In this document: positions 51,555-63,775 of the stretch, in pieces
How positions within the stretch are numbered: position 1 is the stretch's first letter
How the letters are laid out: each line of letters begins with the position of its first letter
Assembly: GCF_964355755.1 (NCBI RefSeq)
Contig: NC_092677.1
Span: forward strand, 11,554,601 to 11,618,600
Length of the DNA: 64,000 nt
From: Antedon mediterranea
Lineage: Eukaryota; Echinodermata; Crinoidea; Comatulida; Antedonidae
Reading direction: 5' to 3'
Notes under the pieces: model-generated
Databases searched by the model: none
Told to the model about the DNA's origin: nothing
What the model saw: only the letters and a program-made list of their open reading frames with translations
Made by a program: the position numbers and the translations under genes

Positions 51555-53200
51555 GTCATTTGTCAAATGGAATAGGATGTTCTTTTGTGATGATCTGATA
51601 GATATCAGCATATCAGCAACAGTGGAATAGAAAGTTCTTTTCTGATGATCTGTCAGAAATCAATATTCTTCACCAACAGTGGAATAGAATGTCCTGCTCT
51701 GATGATCTGTCTGTAGTCATTTGTCAGCAACAGTGGAATAGAATGTTCTGTTCTGATGATCTGCCAGAAATAATTCTTCACCAACAGTGGAATAGAATGT
51801 CCTATTCTGATGATCTGTCTGTAGTCATTTGTCAGCAACAGTGGAATAGAATGTCCTGCTCTGATGATCTGTCTGTAGTCATTTGTCAGCAACAGTGGAA
51901 TAGAATGTTCTGTTCTGATGATCTGCCAGAAATCATTTGTCAGCAACAGTTGAATAGAATGTTCTGATGATCTGTCTGTAGTCATTTGTCATCAACAGTG
52001 AACTACAATCTTTTGTTCTGATGATCTATCAGAAGTCATTCATCAGATACAGTGAAATAGAATGTCCTATTCTGATAATCTGTAAAAAGTCATGTCAGAA
52101 ACAGTGGAATAGAATCTTTTGTTCTGATGATCTATCAGAAGTCATTCATCGGATACGGTAAAATAGAATGCCCTGTTCTGGTGATCTATCAAAGTCATTT
52201 GTCAGAAACACTTGAATAGAATCTTTTGTTCTGATGATCTAATGGTCATTTGTCAAATGGAATAGGATGTTCTTTTCTGATGATCTGATAGATATCAGCA
52301 TATCAGCAACAGTGGAATAGAAAGTTCTTTTCTGATGATCTGTCAGAAATCATTCTTCACCAACAGTGGAATAGAATGTCCTGCTCTGATGATCTGTCTG
52401 TAGTCATTTGTCAGCAACAGTGGAATAGAATGTTCTGTTCTGATGATCTGCCAGAAATCATTCTTCTCCAACAGTGGAATAGAATGTCCTATTCTGATGA
52501 TCTGTCTGTAGTCATTTGTCAGCAACAGTTGAATAGAATGTCCTGCTCTGATGATCTGTCTGTAGTCATTTGTCAGCAACAGTGGAATAGAATGTTCTGT
52601 TCTGATGATCTGCCAGAAATCATTTGTCAGCAACAGTTGAATAGAATGTTCTGATGATCTGTCTGTAGTCATTTGTCATCAACAGTGAACTACAATCTTT
52701 TGTTCTGATGATCTATCAGAAGTCATTCATCAGATACAGTGAAATAGAATGTCCTATTCTGATAATCTGTAAAAAGTCATGTCAGAAACAGTGGAATAGA
52801 ATCTTTTGTTCTGATGATCTATCAGAAGTCATTCATCGGATAAGGTAAAATAGAATGCCCTGTTCTGGTGATCTATCAAAGTCATTTGTCAGAAACACTT
52901 GAATAGAATCTTTAATAATAATAATAATAATAATAATAAGATTTTTATAGCGCACATACCACTCCAGAGTGCTCAAGGCGCATTTAAAAATAAAAAAGAA
53001 ATAAATCATACAAATTCTTTTGTTCTGATGATCTAATGGAATCTTCTGTTCTAATGATCTATCAGAAATCATTCATCAGATACAGTGAAATAGAATGCCC
53101 TGTTCTGATGATCTGTAAAAAGTCATTTATCAAAAACAGTGGAATAGAATCTTTTGTTCTGATGATCTATCAGAAGTCATTCATCAGATACAGTCATTTT
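51555..53200. repeat. 54-bp satellite with 690-bp higher-order duplication
   Basis: The basic unit (GTGGAATAGAATGTTCTGTT, CTGATGATCTG, then CATTTGTCAGCAACA) has period 54, for example at 51787, 51841 and 51895. A block of about 690 bp (51555-52244) is repeated almost base for base at 52245-52912, and a third partial block follows at about 53020-53200. Since 54 is divisible by three, both strands show 18-residue repeat ORFs, which are artefacts. Confidence 0.95.
52912..53012. repeat. (AAT)n microsatellite and retroposon tail interrupting the satellite
   Basis: About nine AAT units are followed by TTTTTATAGCGCACATACCA then CTCCAGAGTGCTCAAGGCGC and a short A-rich stretch. Satellite sequence resumes after about 53010. 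This looks like a reverse-oriented retroposon end inserted into the array. Confidence 0.7.
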
Positions 53201-53224
53201 TGTATCATTATAGAGAAATAGAGT

Positions 53225-54149
53225 GAGATCTTCAGATTCTTTATTTCCACGTTGACAAAAAGGCCATAGAGATAGACCAACATACCAGTTTTCTGTTTTA
53301 ATTGGTACTTTTTACCAATTAAAACTCTTAGTAGCTATGTTTAATAAACAAATAAGTGTAATTTCGCCAGGATTATTATTAATACAGTAAATGTCGTTAT
53401 ATACTAATTATAGAAGTCAAACGTTCGTTTAATAATATCCTTATATTCCTATCGGCATCTGACATTTATAATTCTTTGTTACTGACGTCATCTAGAATAC
53501 TAAATATAACTTTATGTGATTATAGCGTTGAACGTCAATCGCAACATTAAAAACATATCTATCGTAAATAAGCAAGTAATAAGTGAGGAAGTTTCAGAGA
53601 AAAAAGAAAACAGTTTATTAAACGTGATTGAACGACAAACAAAGAAAAGAGTGGTCATGTGTTGAGAGGAGGAAATGAAGCATAGAATTTGTTTGAATGG
53701 TTATAGAAAGGAATTGGAGAAAAAGTGAAAAACAAAAGCAAATAAGATCCTTAAGCAGAAGGCGAAATATATTTGTGTTCGTTTTATGGAAAACCGAGCA
53801 GGTTAATATTGTTTTATTGTAAGTTACAGATTGATTTAAAGACGATAAAGACCATTGAACGACCTACTAAATAACATTAGGTATTACTCATGATGAGTTG
53901 ATGAGATCATTGTCAAAATGTATTTAAGTAACATCAGCTTGCAACAAACACACGTGTCTCTATAGTTCTAAAATAATAAGAGGAAATTCCTATTTGTGTT
54001 CACTACCGTTCCGCACCATAGAACATAAATATACATGTAACTTCTCTATGTCTAGAAAGGTATTTGAATTCACCATCATAGAATGTTCAACTACTGTAAT
54101 ATAATAATCATATCTATCTATCATTTTAATCATATATTACAATTGTGAT
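53225..54149. other. AT-rich spacer between satellite and LINE
   Basis: No coding region, repeat family or RNA gene was recognised in this 0.9 kb. Confidence 0.5.
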
Positions 54150-56399
54150 GACGTTAAACAAAGAACAAATAAGAAACGTAAACTTAAGACTTGGATGACT
54201 GATGGCTTATTAAAATCCACAAAACATAAACACAAATTTTAATGCTAATTTCTTGCACAACCCATCTGAAAAAAACAAAAATGAATATAAACGTTTCCGT
54301 AACAAACTTAACACATTGATTAGACAAGTTAAAATTTATCACTTTAACAACACCTTCTCACAGCATAAAAATGATATCAAAGGAACTTGGAAAATTATCA
54401 ATTCTTTATTGAATAAACCTAAGAATAATCAGCCCGACTTACAAATCGAATGTGATGGCGAATTATCAAATGATCCAATTAAAATTACAAATTCTTTCAA
54501 TCAGTTTTTTGGACAGATTGGACCTACCCTTGCAAGTCAAATACCATCACATGCAACACATTATAAAGACTACTTACCGAACCCTACTCTCAATTCCCTA
54601 TTTCTTATCCCTGTTGACGAAAATGAAATACTCAACACAGTCAAATGTTTCAAGAATAATAAGGCTCCAGGTTTTGACGATATTAGTACTAATATAGTTA
54701 AGCAAACATGTAGCCTTATCTCTCACCCACTTTGCTATATTTTTAACCTGTCTATGTCTAAAGGAGTGTTTCCAAACAAATTAAAACTTGCAAAAGTAAC
54801 CCCCATCTATAAATCTGGAGTCAAGTCTAATGTTAGCAATTATCGTCCTATCTCCATTCTGTCAATTTTCTCCAAAATGTTTGAACGCATCATTTATGAT
54901 CGGACATACAAATTTATTTTAAAACACAATATTCTTTCTGACCATCAATATGGCTTTCGAAAAGGATATGATACTTCAATGGCTCTTTTACAATTTACTA
55001 ATAGTATTGTGGATGCATTTGAAAAAAAACCATTTTGCTATTGGAACATTCATTGATCTTTCAAAAGCCTTTGATACTATCAATCATAACATTCTCTTAT
55101 CTAAACTATTCATTTATGGAATCCGTGGACCTGCACATGATCTATTTAAAAGTTATCCGTCAAATAGATTTCAATGTACTAAATATAGCAATGTTACCTC
55201 TCATTTTACACCAATATCATGTGGAGTCCCCCAAGGTTCACTGCTTGGCCCACTTTTATTTTCTTTATATATAAATGACATTTGTTCATCCTCTAAATTA
55301 TTTTCTTTCTGCCTCTATGCTGACGATACTACCCTCCTTTATACCAATCCAAATATTCAGTCACTTTTTGCGGTTGTCAACCAGGAACTGACTAAAGTGT
55401 GTGAATATGTTTCGAAACACTCGCAAACCTGTAAATCTTGATGATAGATATATTAAAATTAATGAACATATTGTTCCACTTGTTGAAAATACGAAATTTG
55501 TTACCATTGATTCAGGTATCACTTGGAAGCAACATATGAAAGAAATTGAAAATAAAATATCCAAAAATATTGGTATCATTTTTAGACTGTCTTCTTTTCT
55601 TCCAAAAAACATTCTTCATACCTTGCATTGTACTCTTATTTTACCATATTTAAACTATTGCAATGTAGTTTGGTGCAACACGTATGAGTCCAACACTAGC
55701 AGATTATTTATCAAACAGAAGAAAGTAGTTCGAATAATATCAGGTGCACCACCACTAGCTCACTCAGATCCCTTATTTTCCTCCCTAAAGACCTTAACTA
55801 TCATCAACAGTGTACTTTTCTCTACTCATCGATTAACTCCCTAAACCCACCTCAATTTACAAATTTATTCCAACCAAACGCATCTTTTCACAGTTATAGA
55901 ACTCGAACTGTACAGGATATGCATATCCCTCTTCATAAAAAAACCTCATTTCAATATAACATAAGATTTAGTGGACCTAAACTATGGAATAAACTACCTT
56001 CAAATATTAAAGATGCTGTATCTAAGAAAAGCTTTTCATTTAAACTTAAAAGATATATCACATCCAAGTATTAATTTTTATTATATTACATTTGATGATA
56101 ATAATTATAATGATGAGTAACAAGAAGACGAATAATTCTTAATTTATACCAAAATAATTTTTTTAGTTATTTTTCTTATTTAGTTTAACCCATGTTATGT
56201 AAATTTATATATTGTTACTTCTTTATTTTCTTTTTCCGTGTTGTTTAAATCTAGTCTTTGTTTGGGCATGTCTGTCACAAGCTTTTTGCTTTTTTGAACA
56301 TGCCTTCTTCAATCATATTACCTTTCTTTACACCATTTTGTATACTGTTTTAATTTGAAGAAAATAAATGTTACTTTGAATTGAATTGAATTGAATTGT
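54150..56399 (+). mobile_element. 5'-truncated non-LTR retrotransposon (CR1/L2-like LINE)
   Basis: The piece covers the linker after the endonuclease domain, the reverse transcriptase, the C-terminal region and a short 3' UTR ending in GAATTGAATTGAATTGAATT, a tandem tail typical of CR1/L2-group elements rather than poly-A. The endonuclease and ORF1 are missing, as usual after incomplete reverse transcription. Frameshifts near 54240, 55030 and 55400 and a stop near 55842 mean it is dead. The clade is judged from motifs and tail, not from a tree. Confidence 0.88.
54181..56074 (+). pseudogene. decayed reverse transcriptase ORF of the LINE
   Basis: In order: a linker LKTWMTDGLLKSTKHKHK (54181, before a frameshift), then the ORF at 54253-55056 with NNKAPGFDDISTNIVK, the AKVTPIYKSG motif and NYRPISILSIFSKMFERI. 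After a frameshift come motif A FIDLSKAFDTINHN, GVPQGSLLGPLLFSLYINDI and the catalytic box YADDTTLLY. The C-terminal part (55401-55844 and on to 56074) ends SGPKLWNKLPSNIKD then KRYITSKY and a stop. At least three frame changes are needed to read it through, so no protein can be made. Confidence 0.9.
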
Positions 56400-59220
56400 A
56401 TATATACAATAATAATAAAATAATAATAACAAATTTGTTTTATGTTGGTTATCATACCCCTTACAACCTAACACGAATCAGAAAGTAAAATATGATAAAG
56501 AACAATTATGGATTCCTTCCGAGTATCTTGAGAAGATTTAATTTATGTCGATTATCTTGCTACGTTAAAAAAGTAGGACAGGAATTGCCTAGACGGAGAC
56601 AATTTGAAATATAATATACAAAAGATAGTGGAAAACATAGTCATTATTTCACAAAACAAAACAATTAAATTATAATTAATCTAATCCCGGTAGATATAAG
56701 TGGCTCCATTGATACGGCGTTGGCCATGGCATTCGACACGGTATTACTAGAGCACTAAAAACTAAAGTAGGGTTGATAATTTACAGTATTATTAGGTCAA
56801 ATTATAAGCGCGTTCTTATGGAAAAATATACCGTTCTGATTCATCAGCTTAATCAATGAAAATAATCAAATCATTTTGTACAAAAAAAAAACACCAAAAG
56901 CTTTTCATCTTTGCAATTTAATAGTTAGGGAGAATATATAATTTGAATTCAGAGCGATTTTTTCTCGCTACAATGATGAATGGAATTCACGTGATTCCTG
57001 TACGATGTGACATGCGATATGGATAAATAATTATGATTAGGATGACGATAATGGCAGTCATAACAATAAATTTTACACGTTAAAATATAAGTCATTGCCA
57101 TGCAAGCCCGTATGTTTATATTTTATTTGTGTTTCGGTTATCGATCTTCCCACTTCATACAAACATATTTACCTTCTCTAAACACATCCAGACATCTATC
57201 TTTTCATTTACTGAATTTATTCATTTCATAGTAAATACAGGCTTAGGCATTTGAAAATAATTACAATACAGTACTTCAATTACAATTGAAGTACTGTATA
57301 TTATGTCTCACTCATAGTTACACCAAATATACAATATATTTCCTCCATGGTACAACAGGCCTGCAGATTGTAAAAGGTCGTACACGACATGGCTACTCCA
57401 TGTTCGCGATGAGCACACCTTTCTTCTCAGTGCATATCTAATTTATTATGCATGTTTCGATGGATGTTACTCGTTATCCAAACAATATTGTCGAATAATT
57501 TATAGCACAACACCATCTCCGTGGCAATTGATATTAATATCTTTTTATTCTAGTTATAATGAATGCAATACGCTCAGAATAATCATCATACTATCTCTTG
57601 GGTATTCACCGACCAAAGCGATAATCTCGCTAGATCAATTAATTTAAGAAAGAATATTTACCTCACACGATTAGGTACGAATCAGTGGTAATTATCAGCT
57701 TTCAGCAGCAGATCAATGATCTGTCCTTGTTTCACAGTAATACACTATTGAGAGTTATATAATATTTAATAGCACAATTAAACATGTAAAGCGATTTACA
57801 AGTTTGAAAAAAAAAACATTTTTTAAAAACCTGGCCTATAATCAGCCGGTTCTGCGGCTACCACTAGATAGAGTCTGACTGGCTATCGCAAGTCATCTAA
57901 GGTGTCTGAATGATGTACATGTACTGTATATATAAAGTAGTGCAGTCAATGTTGTGTATTCGCACTAAAGGTGATGCCACATTCAAGATTTGAACATACC
58001 ATGCACTACCTTAAGGTTAAATGGAACACAAGCTTAGTTTTTGGCGAACAATCTTTATGCTTATCGTTTACATACATCTATTAATTACTGTAATTCCAAC
58101 CTGAAACATATTCCCGAAGATCTGTAGTCTTTTCACGGTCTTGCCATGACTGTACATTAGTGTCTTCTAACAACAATGCCTTATTTCGAAATTGCTACTT
58201 AATAACGTCACTTGTGATTAGTACAAAACATGATATTTGAACAATAAAAAAAATATATAAGTCACAAATTTGTTTTTAATCTTTACTGAGCATGAATAAC
58301 TGATTAGGTTTACTCCACGTTTTTTAATTTCTGTCTATTATTGAATATGTTAAATACTATCTTTTTTCTCAAATTGAAATATTATTGCTAATGTTTTATT
58401 ATAGAATTATATAGAAAAACATTTATTTTGATTGTTATACGCCTAAATTTAATAGTTTTCGTATGTTTATCTCTTTTCCATCATGGGGGTATATATGAAT
58501 AAATTGATGAGATAACATAACTGTTTCTGTATAATATTATATTATATATATAACCTCTTGTATTAGCCTTCGATAATATGATGCTGAATAATTATGCATG
58601 TGATAACTGTATCGACTTAACAACACCTGTCGTACTACTGTAACAGCACGCTACTATTTAGTTTCACTGTTATTTATTTCAGGTTGATCCTACTACCTTT
58701 GACAATTGCTGATGATATGCGTTACAAGAATCAAGGAACGGTTCAGTGTCTGTATTTTTATATCCTGTTACCTATTATTGGATTTACACAGATTCACCTT
58801 TCTCACATAAATGTGCTTTACTAAAGACAACTAGCCAGTAACACTGATGAGGAAAATAATTTTGCTAGCAATTTACGGAATTACGGTTTTTATATCTGCA
58901 TAAATTGTTACGAACCGGCCGATATTATATTTATTACCGTTACAACCTGTTTGATATTCTAACGGCAGAATAAGAGTGATCACGCTGGAGTTCTGTTATA
59001 TATATATATATATATATACACGACTACGCTTCGCTTGTATGAACTTCGTTCAATATCAATGTCAATTTTATAAGATTTTGTCATAATTGACATTAATAGT
59101 GATCAACTCTCTGGGCGTGTATCATTTACACGTGTTCTGTATATTATTGTAGATCATATAACATTTCTTTTCTAATTGTCAGTTGAAATGACTTTCTGAA
59201 TATCTATTATTGGGAGTTGA
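56400..59220. other. non-coding stretch between the LINE and the RxRxxS gene
   Basis: No exon was recognised. It has a 32-bp near-perfect palindrome (57267-57298), a (TA)n run at about 58998-59020 and AT-rich sequence. The promoter of the gene at 59314 should lie toward the right end if that gene has no upstream exons. Confidence 0.5.
57267..57298. repeat. palindrome, 15-bp arms
   Basis: TACAGTACTTCAATT and AATTGAAGTACTGTA are exact reverse complements separated by AC. It could form a hairpin; no family members were noticed. Confidence 0.7.
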
Positions 59221-59313
59221 TGTGGTCAGGCTGAAAATGCAAACCTAATCTGCAAGTATTATTATTTAAGAGTGTATCTGGAAAATATACGAAATACATC
59301 GGTTTCTGCCACA

Positions 59314-60051
59314 ATGGATTATAATAGCGCGAACGTCATTATTTCTACTAACCAAATCAGCGTTAATGTTTCAGAAGTTCCTGAATCCGGTGAGATCGAG
59401 CAATCGGTATCTAACAGTCCCACAAACCAACAGAAAGTGTTTTTAAATTTAGATGTTGGAGCCACTACACGAATCCGACGTAAAAGTGCTCCGTCTCTTA
59501 CCAGTATTCAAGAATCACCAATAGAAACAAAATTGTGGAAACCTTTACTTTTTGCAGATGACATCAATAGACCACCAACACCGACTACAAGTAAGAACTT
59601 CCTTTCACGACCTTCAAATGTACGACTCCGAAGAGGATCGTGTCCGGCTATTCTAGAACCAATCAAAGAGGGACTTTTCAGTGAAGAAGACATACAAGCG
59701 ACTGTTAGAGCTGCTAGTCTGTCACCAAATCTTAACCGACAACGGCGAAAGAGCAGCGCGGATCAACCACAGGGAACGTTCTCCGAGTTTCAATATCGCG
59801 TACGAAGCAACTCCTCACCAGTTTCAATGGAATCGAAACCATTGCTCGCGGTGGAAACATTTTATCCCAGGCCTAGGCGAAACAGTTTAGGATGTTCCAC
59901 ATTGGATGAACTTAAAGGTCAATATAAACTTTTAGATTCCCGATCGAAGGTACAAGAAGAAGACGTCAATTTAGACAGTTCTTCTGCCTGTACTTTCAAA
60001 GTGTTAGAACCACCATCACTAGCAGCAATGACGCTATCGGGGTCTGTATAG
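59314..60051 (+). CDS. unrecognised Ser/Arg-rich protein with five RxRxxS motifs (245 residues)
   Basis: The first ATG in the frame (CACAATGG) gives 245 residues ending at TAG. The frame is open from 59221, so the start may be upstream or this may be the last exon; CAG at 59227-59229 and AAG at 59268-59270 are possible acceptors. Such a long, balanced-composition ORF is unlikely by chance in this AT-rich DNA. No folded domain, signal peptide or TM helix is seen. The protein is basic, Ser/Pro-rich and probably disordered. RxRxxS occurs at RIRRKS (53-58), RLRRGS (104-109), RQRRKS (142-147), RVRSNS (162-167) and RPRRNS (186-191). This is the Akt/SGK-type AGC-kinase consensus; RSNSSP also fits the 14-3-3 mode-1 motif RSxSxP. 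A scaffold or regulatory protein controlled by phosphorylation is inferred; no family is recognised. Confidence 0.78.
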   Translation: MDYNSANVIISTNQISVNVSEVPESGEIEQSVSNSPTNQQKVFLNLDVGATTRIRRKSAPSLTSIQESPIETKLWKPLLFADDINRPPTPTTSKNFLSRPSNVRLRRGSCPAILEPIKEGLFSEEDIQATVRAASLSPNLNRQRRKSSADQPQGTFSEFQYRVRSNSSPVSMESKPLLAVETFYPRPRRNSLGCSTLDELKGQYKLLDSRSKVQEEDVNLDSSSACTFKVLEPPSLAAMTLSGSV

Positions 60052-60107
60052 AAGATAATTATTATAAATCATCGTGGTAAACTATTATCGGATAACAAGG
60101 AACTGTG

Positions 60108-60113
60108 AATAAA
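60108..60113 (+). terminator. AATAAA polyadenylation signal
   Basis: AATAAA lies 57 bp after the stop codon of the RxRxxS gene. It is a plausible cleavage signal for a short 3' UTR; other AT-rich candidates occur further on. Confidence 0.45.
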
Positions 60114-62511
60114 AATGGAAAGCTTTGCAGATGAATTGTTAAAATTAACACAAATTATTATTATAATATAAAGTTGTTGTATTAAACGTGTGTGTATACA
60201 TGGTCTTTAATATTATGTAACCCAACATATTTATTTTTTCACTGACGCTTTATTTTCGTAGCCTAATACTTGAAAACAATTACTAAGCTTGTTTTTTATT
60301 TGAACAATATCAAAATAAATTGAATTAAGTAAAGTTAGTTGCGCATACTATTTACTGTTTTCATGTAACATTTTGTACTGTATTCATAATATTATATCAA
60401 TTTTCAAAAATCATCTAGTATGCTAAATATTGTAAAAACAAAAACGTTATTTTTAAGCCTATTTTTATAATGAAACATTGCACAATACACGATGACACAA
60501 AATTAATATTTATATTAGTTTCAATGGTATAGAAATAATTGCAGTTTTCAATGTTCAGATAAGCGGTTGCCGGTGCTTGCTTGACGAAGCACTATGGAGG
60601 TTACATAAATTGATATCGGCAGAGTATACATTTTAGTTTTGTAAGTGTACTATTTTTAATGAAAGCAATTGTAATCGAAATGTCATTATCATTAAATGTT
60701 TCAATTGAAATCTGTTATGTTGTGTTTATTTTACTATCTTATTATTTCTTTCACTTCAGACGTCGTAATCATTTGAGAAGAAATTAGTTTGTTTTGATAC
60801 TGAAGTTTAAGTGTCTAAAATTACATTACAATAGTGATTAATGATGCTAACAGCACTTTCGGTAAACACGGTTTTTAGAATATATACACATTATAGATAC
60901 TGGGCCTGTTTCTGCTGAGCAGAAATAATCGATTATTAACCGTTTATTTTTTTAATCGATTATTTTTGGGCAGCAGACACGGCGCAAAATAAAATAACCA
61001 ATTAAAAATAACCGATTAAAAACACTCAATCCATTGCGTGTTTTAATCGATTATTTCTTGTTTTAACCGAGTATTGCGGAGCAGTTTTGAGCTGCAACAC
61101 AAATAGCGATTATTGACCTCACTTTGACCTCTAGAGTATGACAAACTTATTCACGTCACAAAGCATGCTGTTTATTATCAGCAAAACCACGATCGCGATG
61201 TAGACCGAATAACAATCAAATGTTAAACATTTGATTTTTATTATTTTGTGGGGAAGAATTATACCGAGAGACTCCAGGATTCTGTGTTACAAGTACACCC
61301 GTTACATACCACCGGTCCAGGCTAACGATGTTTTACATGTCATTTTTTAGGCCTGTTGTCTGTTGACTTGTTTCGGTAGAAATATAGCATAGGCCTAGCA
61401 GGCCGAAGGTAGAACCAACGAACAATTAGGCCATAATAAATAACAATATCAAGAATTTTATCTAAAACAAATATTTAAAATATTATCAATAATATTACTA
61501 ATAATATTGGTATGACTCAAATGTTTATTTTTAATTAGGCCTATCAGGTTTAAATTTCACCGCGCATTATCAACAAAATTATAATTTTGTGTTTACTAAG
61601 ACGGTGTGTATCCATGAGGTATCTGAACGGAATCTAAGACTGATGGGTAGTGTTGTTACGAAAGGTTTCCCTAGGGCTAATGTGAAGAATTAGGCTACCC
61701 AAGTCATGGATTGAATGGAAGGAGGTTATCAGTCACTAAACTAAACGGTTCACGTAAAAATATCGACTCTACTGCCGAAAAGTTTTAAATAATTATACAG
61801 TAGGCCTAGGCATACCTTTTTCTATTTCATGCTACGCAGATGAGTTTAAAACTAATTTGATAATTATTTCATATTGACAAACGAACACTGCTGGTTAAAT
61901 ATTGCCTTGTAGGCTTTCGTTTTTGATTGTTTTCATTAGATTGATTATGTACAGTAATTAATTAGTTTTTTTATGATCACTGCATTCCTCCGCATACAAT
62001 TTGTCTGCAGAATTCTTGAATTGATATACGATTGATTTCTCTATCTAACGATTCCCAGTCAAAACAAAAGGTAGGCAGGCCTAATCTAGCGGCAATTGTA
62101 ATTACTACTGAAATGCGCAAGAGTGAAGAAATGTCGTTCAAATGAATCTTGATGTGCAGTCCATTACTTAACATTAGACGTACCAAGGCAAAACAACTGC
62201 CGCTCTTCGCCTTTTGTAAAAAGAAAACAATGTTGGCACACATCAAAATCCCCGCTAGTTGGAGCTAGTTAGGGAATAATAACAACGCATTAGAGATCTT
62301 AAATATAAGAGACACTAAAATAGACCATTATATACTATTGGCATTAGAACACTGGGGCTTTTGCTGTTAATGTATTTCAGACATATTTCCATGGATTGCC
62401 ATACGCGAATTTACCCACTGTCCACAGGCACACATAAATGCAAGATGCTCTTACATTAATTAACACAAATCTATTGGAGGGAGTGTTTTTTTTATGATAA
62501 AAAAATCCTGC
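60114..62511. other. non-coding stretch with ATCGAT-rich inverted repeat
   Basis: No gene was recognised. At 60901-61100 the palindromic words AATCGATT and TAATCGATTATT occur three times, and GGGCCTGTTTCTGCTGAGCA is loosely mirrored by GGAGCAGTTTTGAGCTGC. This is perhaps an eroded MITE. TAGGCCTA-type words are frequent at 61330-61440. Confidence 0.5.
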
Positions 62512-62598
62512 CATCTGACGGGATTTGAACACATGATAACAAGATCGGTAGCCGAGCCTCTTATCATCAAAATACAACTCACTCTACTAATTGAAGGC
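62512..62598 (-). repeat. tRNA-like sequence (tRNA pseudogene or SINE head)
   Basis: On the minus strand TCAATTAGTAGAGTGAG resembles a D-arm/A box, and GTGTTCAAATCCCGTCAGAT a T-arm/B box. The acceptor halves do not pair properly, so it is not a functional tRNA as read. Confidence 0.4.
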
Positions 62599-63467
62599 TT
62601 GTTTGTAATTGGTTTCAATATTATATTACTGCAGCATCATAAATTCATTTATTTCATGTCAACACTTGCAAAGACATTCATTACTGTTCTGCAATGTAGT
62701 GATGTCTGCAATAACTGTAAACTATTACTTACCGTTGTTTACAGATCCTCTGGAGAATTGTCTTTAATAACTTGTACTGCTTTCTGTAAATGACAGGATA
62801 ATTTGATAAGTTGAATTGTGATGGCGCTAGTTACAACTGAGCATAGCATACCAATCCACCGGTAGAGCAATGGACGACGGGAACACACCCCACCGTATAC
62901 ATATTAATTAGTCCTAATCATGTATCATATTTCAACCTAAAACCACATTCTGATCATTACATTTTTGTATAATAAGTAGTACAGTTTTTTTTAACAATGT
63001 ACATACATTTAAATATATAGTGGGATCCGATACTGACAATTCTAGAGGGCAGCAGACTGAAATAGATACAAATCTATGTTTTTTAAAAAAACGATTACAG
63101 CGTATAATTGCCTAAACAAATGACATTACCGGTAAGAAAAAATTATCAGCTTTTGGATTTGAGTAAGGAGTTCAAAAACTTACAAACTGTGTTGAAAGAT
63201 AGATAGAAATAAGTTGAAATGTCAAATAGTTAAAGAGAGCAGCAGACAATTTTTATTTAATTATCTGCTGCCCTCTATAACTATTTGCCATTTACACTGA
63301 TCTCAGAATGATTTCTATTTAAAAAATAAATGGAATGTTATTAGTTAATTAAGATATGTCAATGAGGTAAAAAACCCAAGTAAAAGACATTTTTATTATT
63401 TTCTGATAAATGACAACATTGTCCACTAGCTTTTACCAACACTAGTGTAGCCCTCTCGCGATTTTAT
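62599..63467. other. non-coding stretch with a strong hairpin
   Basis: No gene was seen. At 63216-63292 a hairpin has arms AAATAGTTAAAGAGAGCAGC and GCTGCCCTCTATAACTATTT with few mismatches. A GGGCAGCAGACTGAAA word near 63047 is related to the arms. Confidence 0.5.
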
Positions 63468-63775
63468 TTTTCGTACATAAGTTGAGGACCCCCTTCTGTG
63501 AAAGATAGCCAAACTACTTCTATAAACCTAACCCTCTAAATAATCTGTCTCATTATAAAGTAAAAAGAAGTTGGTCATGGGATTTGAACCCCATACATCG
63601 ACAAGTAAAGTCCATAATCTAATCCACTCGACTACACAGACCTCTCGACGGAAATCGTTTTCATTAGCGAATTGTAGTTAGCTCAATTCTTACGTCACAC
63701 CTTATAGATATGACTAATGAATATTCATGTTTATTTTGTGACCTTTCATGAGGGGTCCCAACTTATGTACGAAAA
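63468..63775. mobile_element. inverted-repeat element M enclosing a tRNA-like gene
   Basis: The left end TTTTCGTACATAAGTTGAGG (then ACCCCCTTC) is mirrored by GGGGTCCCAACTTATGTACG (then AAAA) on the right. The terminal repeats are about 30 bp and imperfect. About 100 bp inside the left end is a tRNA-like sequence on the minus strand. The structure looks like a MITE that captured a tRNA, or a SINE flanked by MITE ends. Confidence 0.7.
63573..63642 (-). tRNA. tRNA-like sequence, probably non-functional
   Basis: The minus strand begins GGTCTGTGTAGTCGAGTGG, with a good A box TAGTCGAGTGG, and ends GGGGTTCAAATCCCATGACC, with a B box GGTTCAAATCC and a fully paired T-stem (ATGGG/CCCAT). Only four acceptor pairs (GGTC/GACC) form, and the anticodon stem is doubtful, so no isotype is given. 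It may be a pseudogene or the head of a SINE. Confidence 0.45.

Noticed and set aside
51653-52672. Four ORFs of about 92-110 codons on both strands over the satellite.
   Set aside because: The 54-bp unit is a multiple of three and lacks stops on both strands; open frames are automatic.
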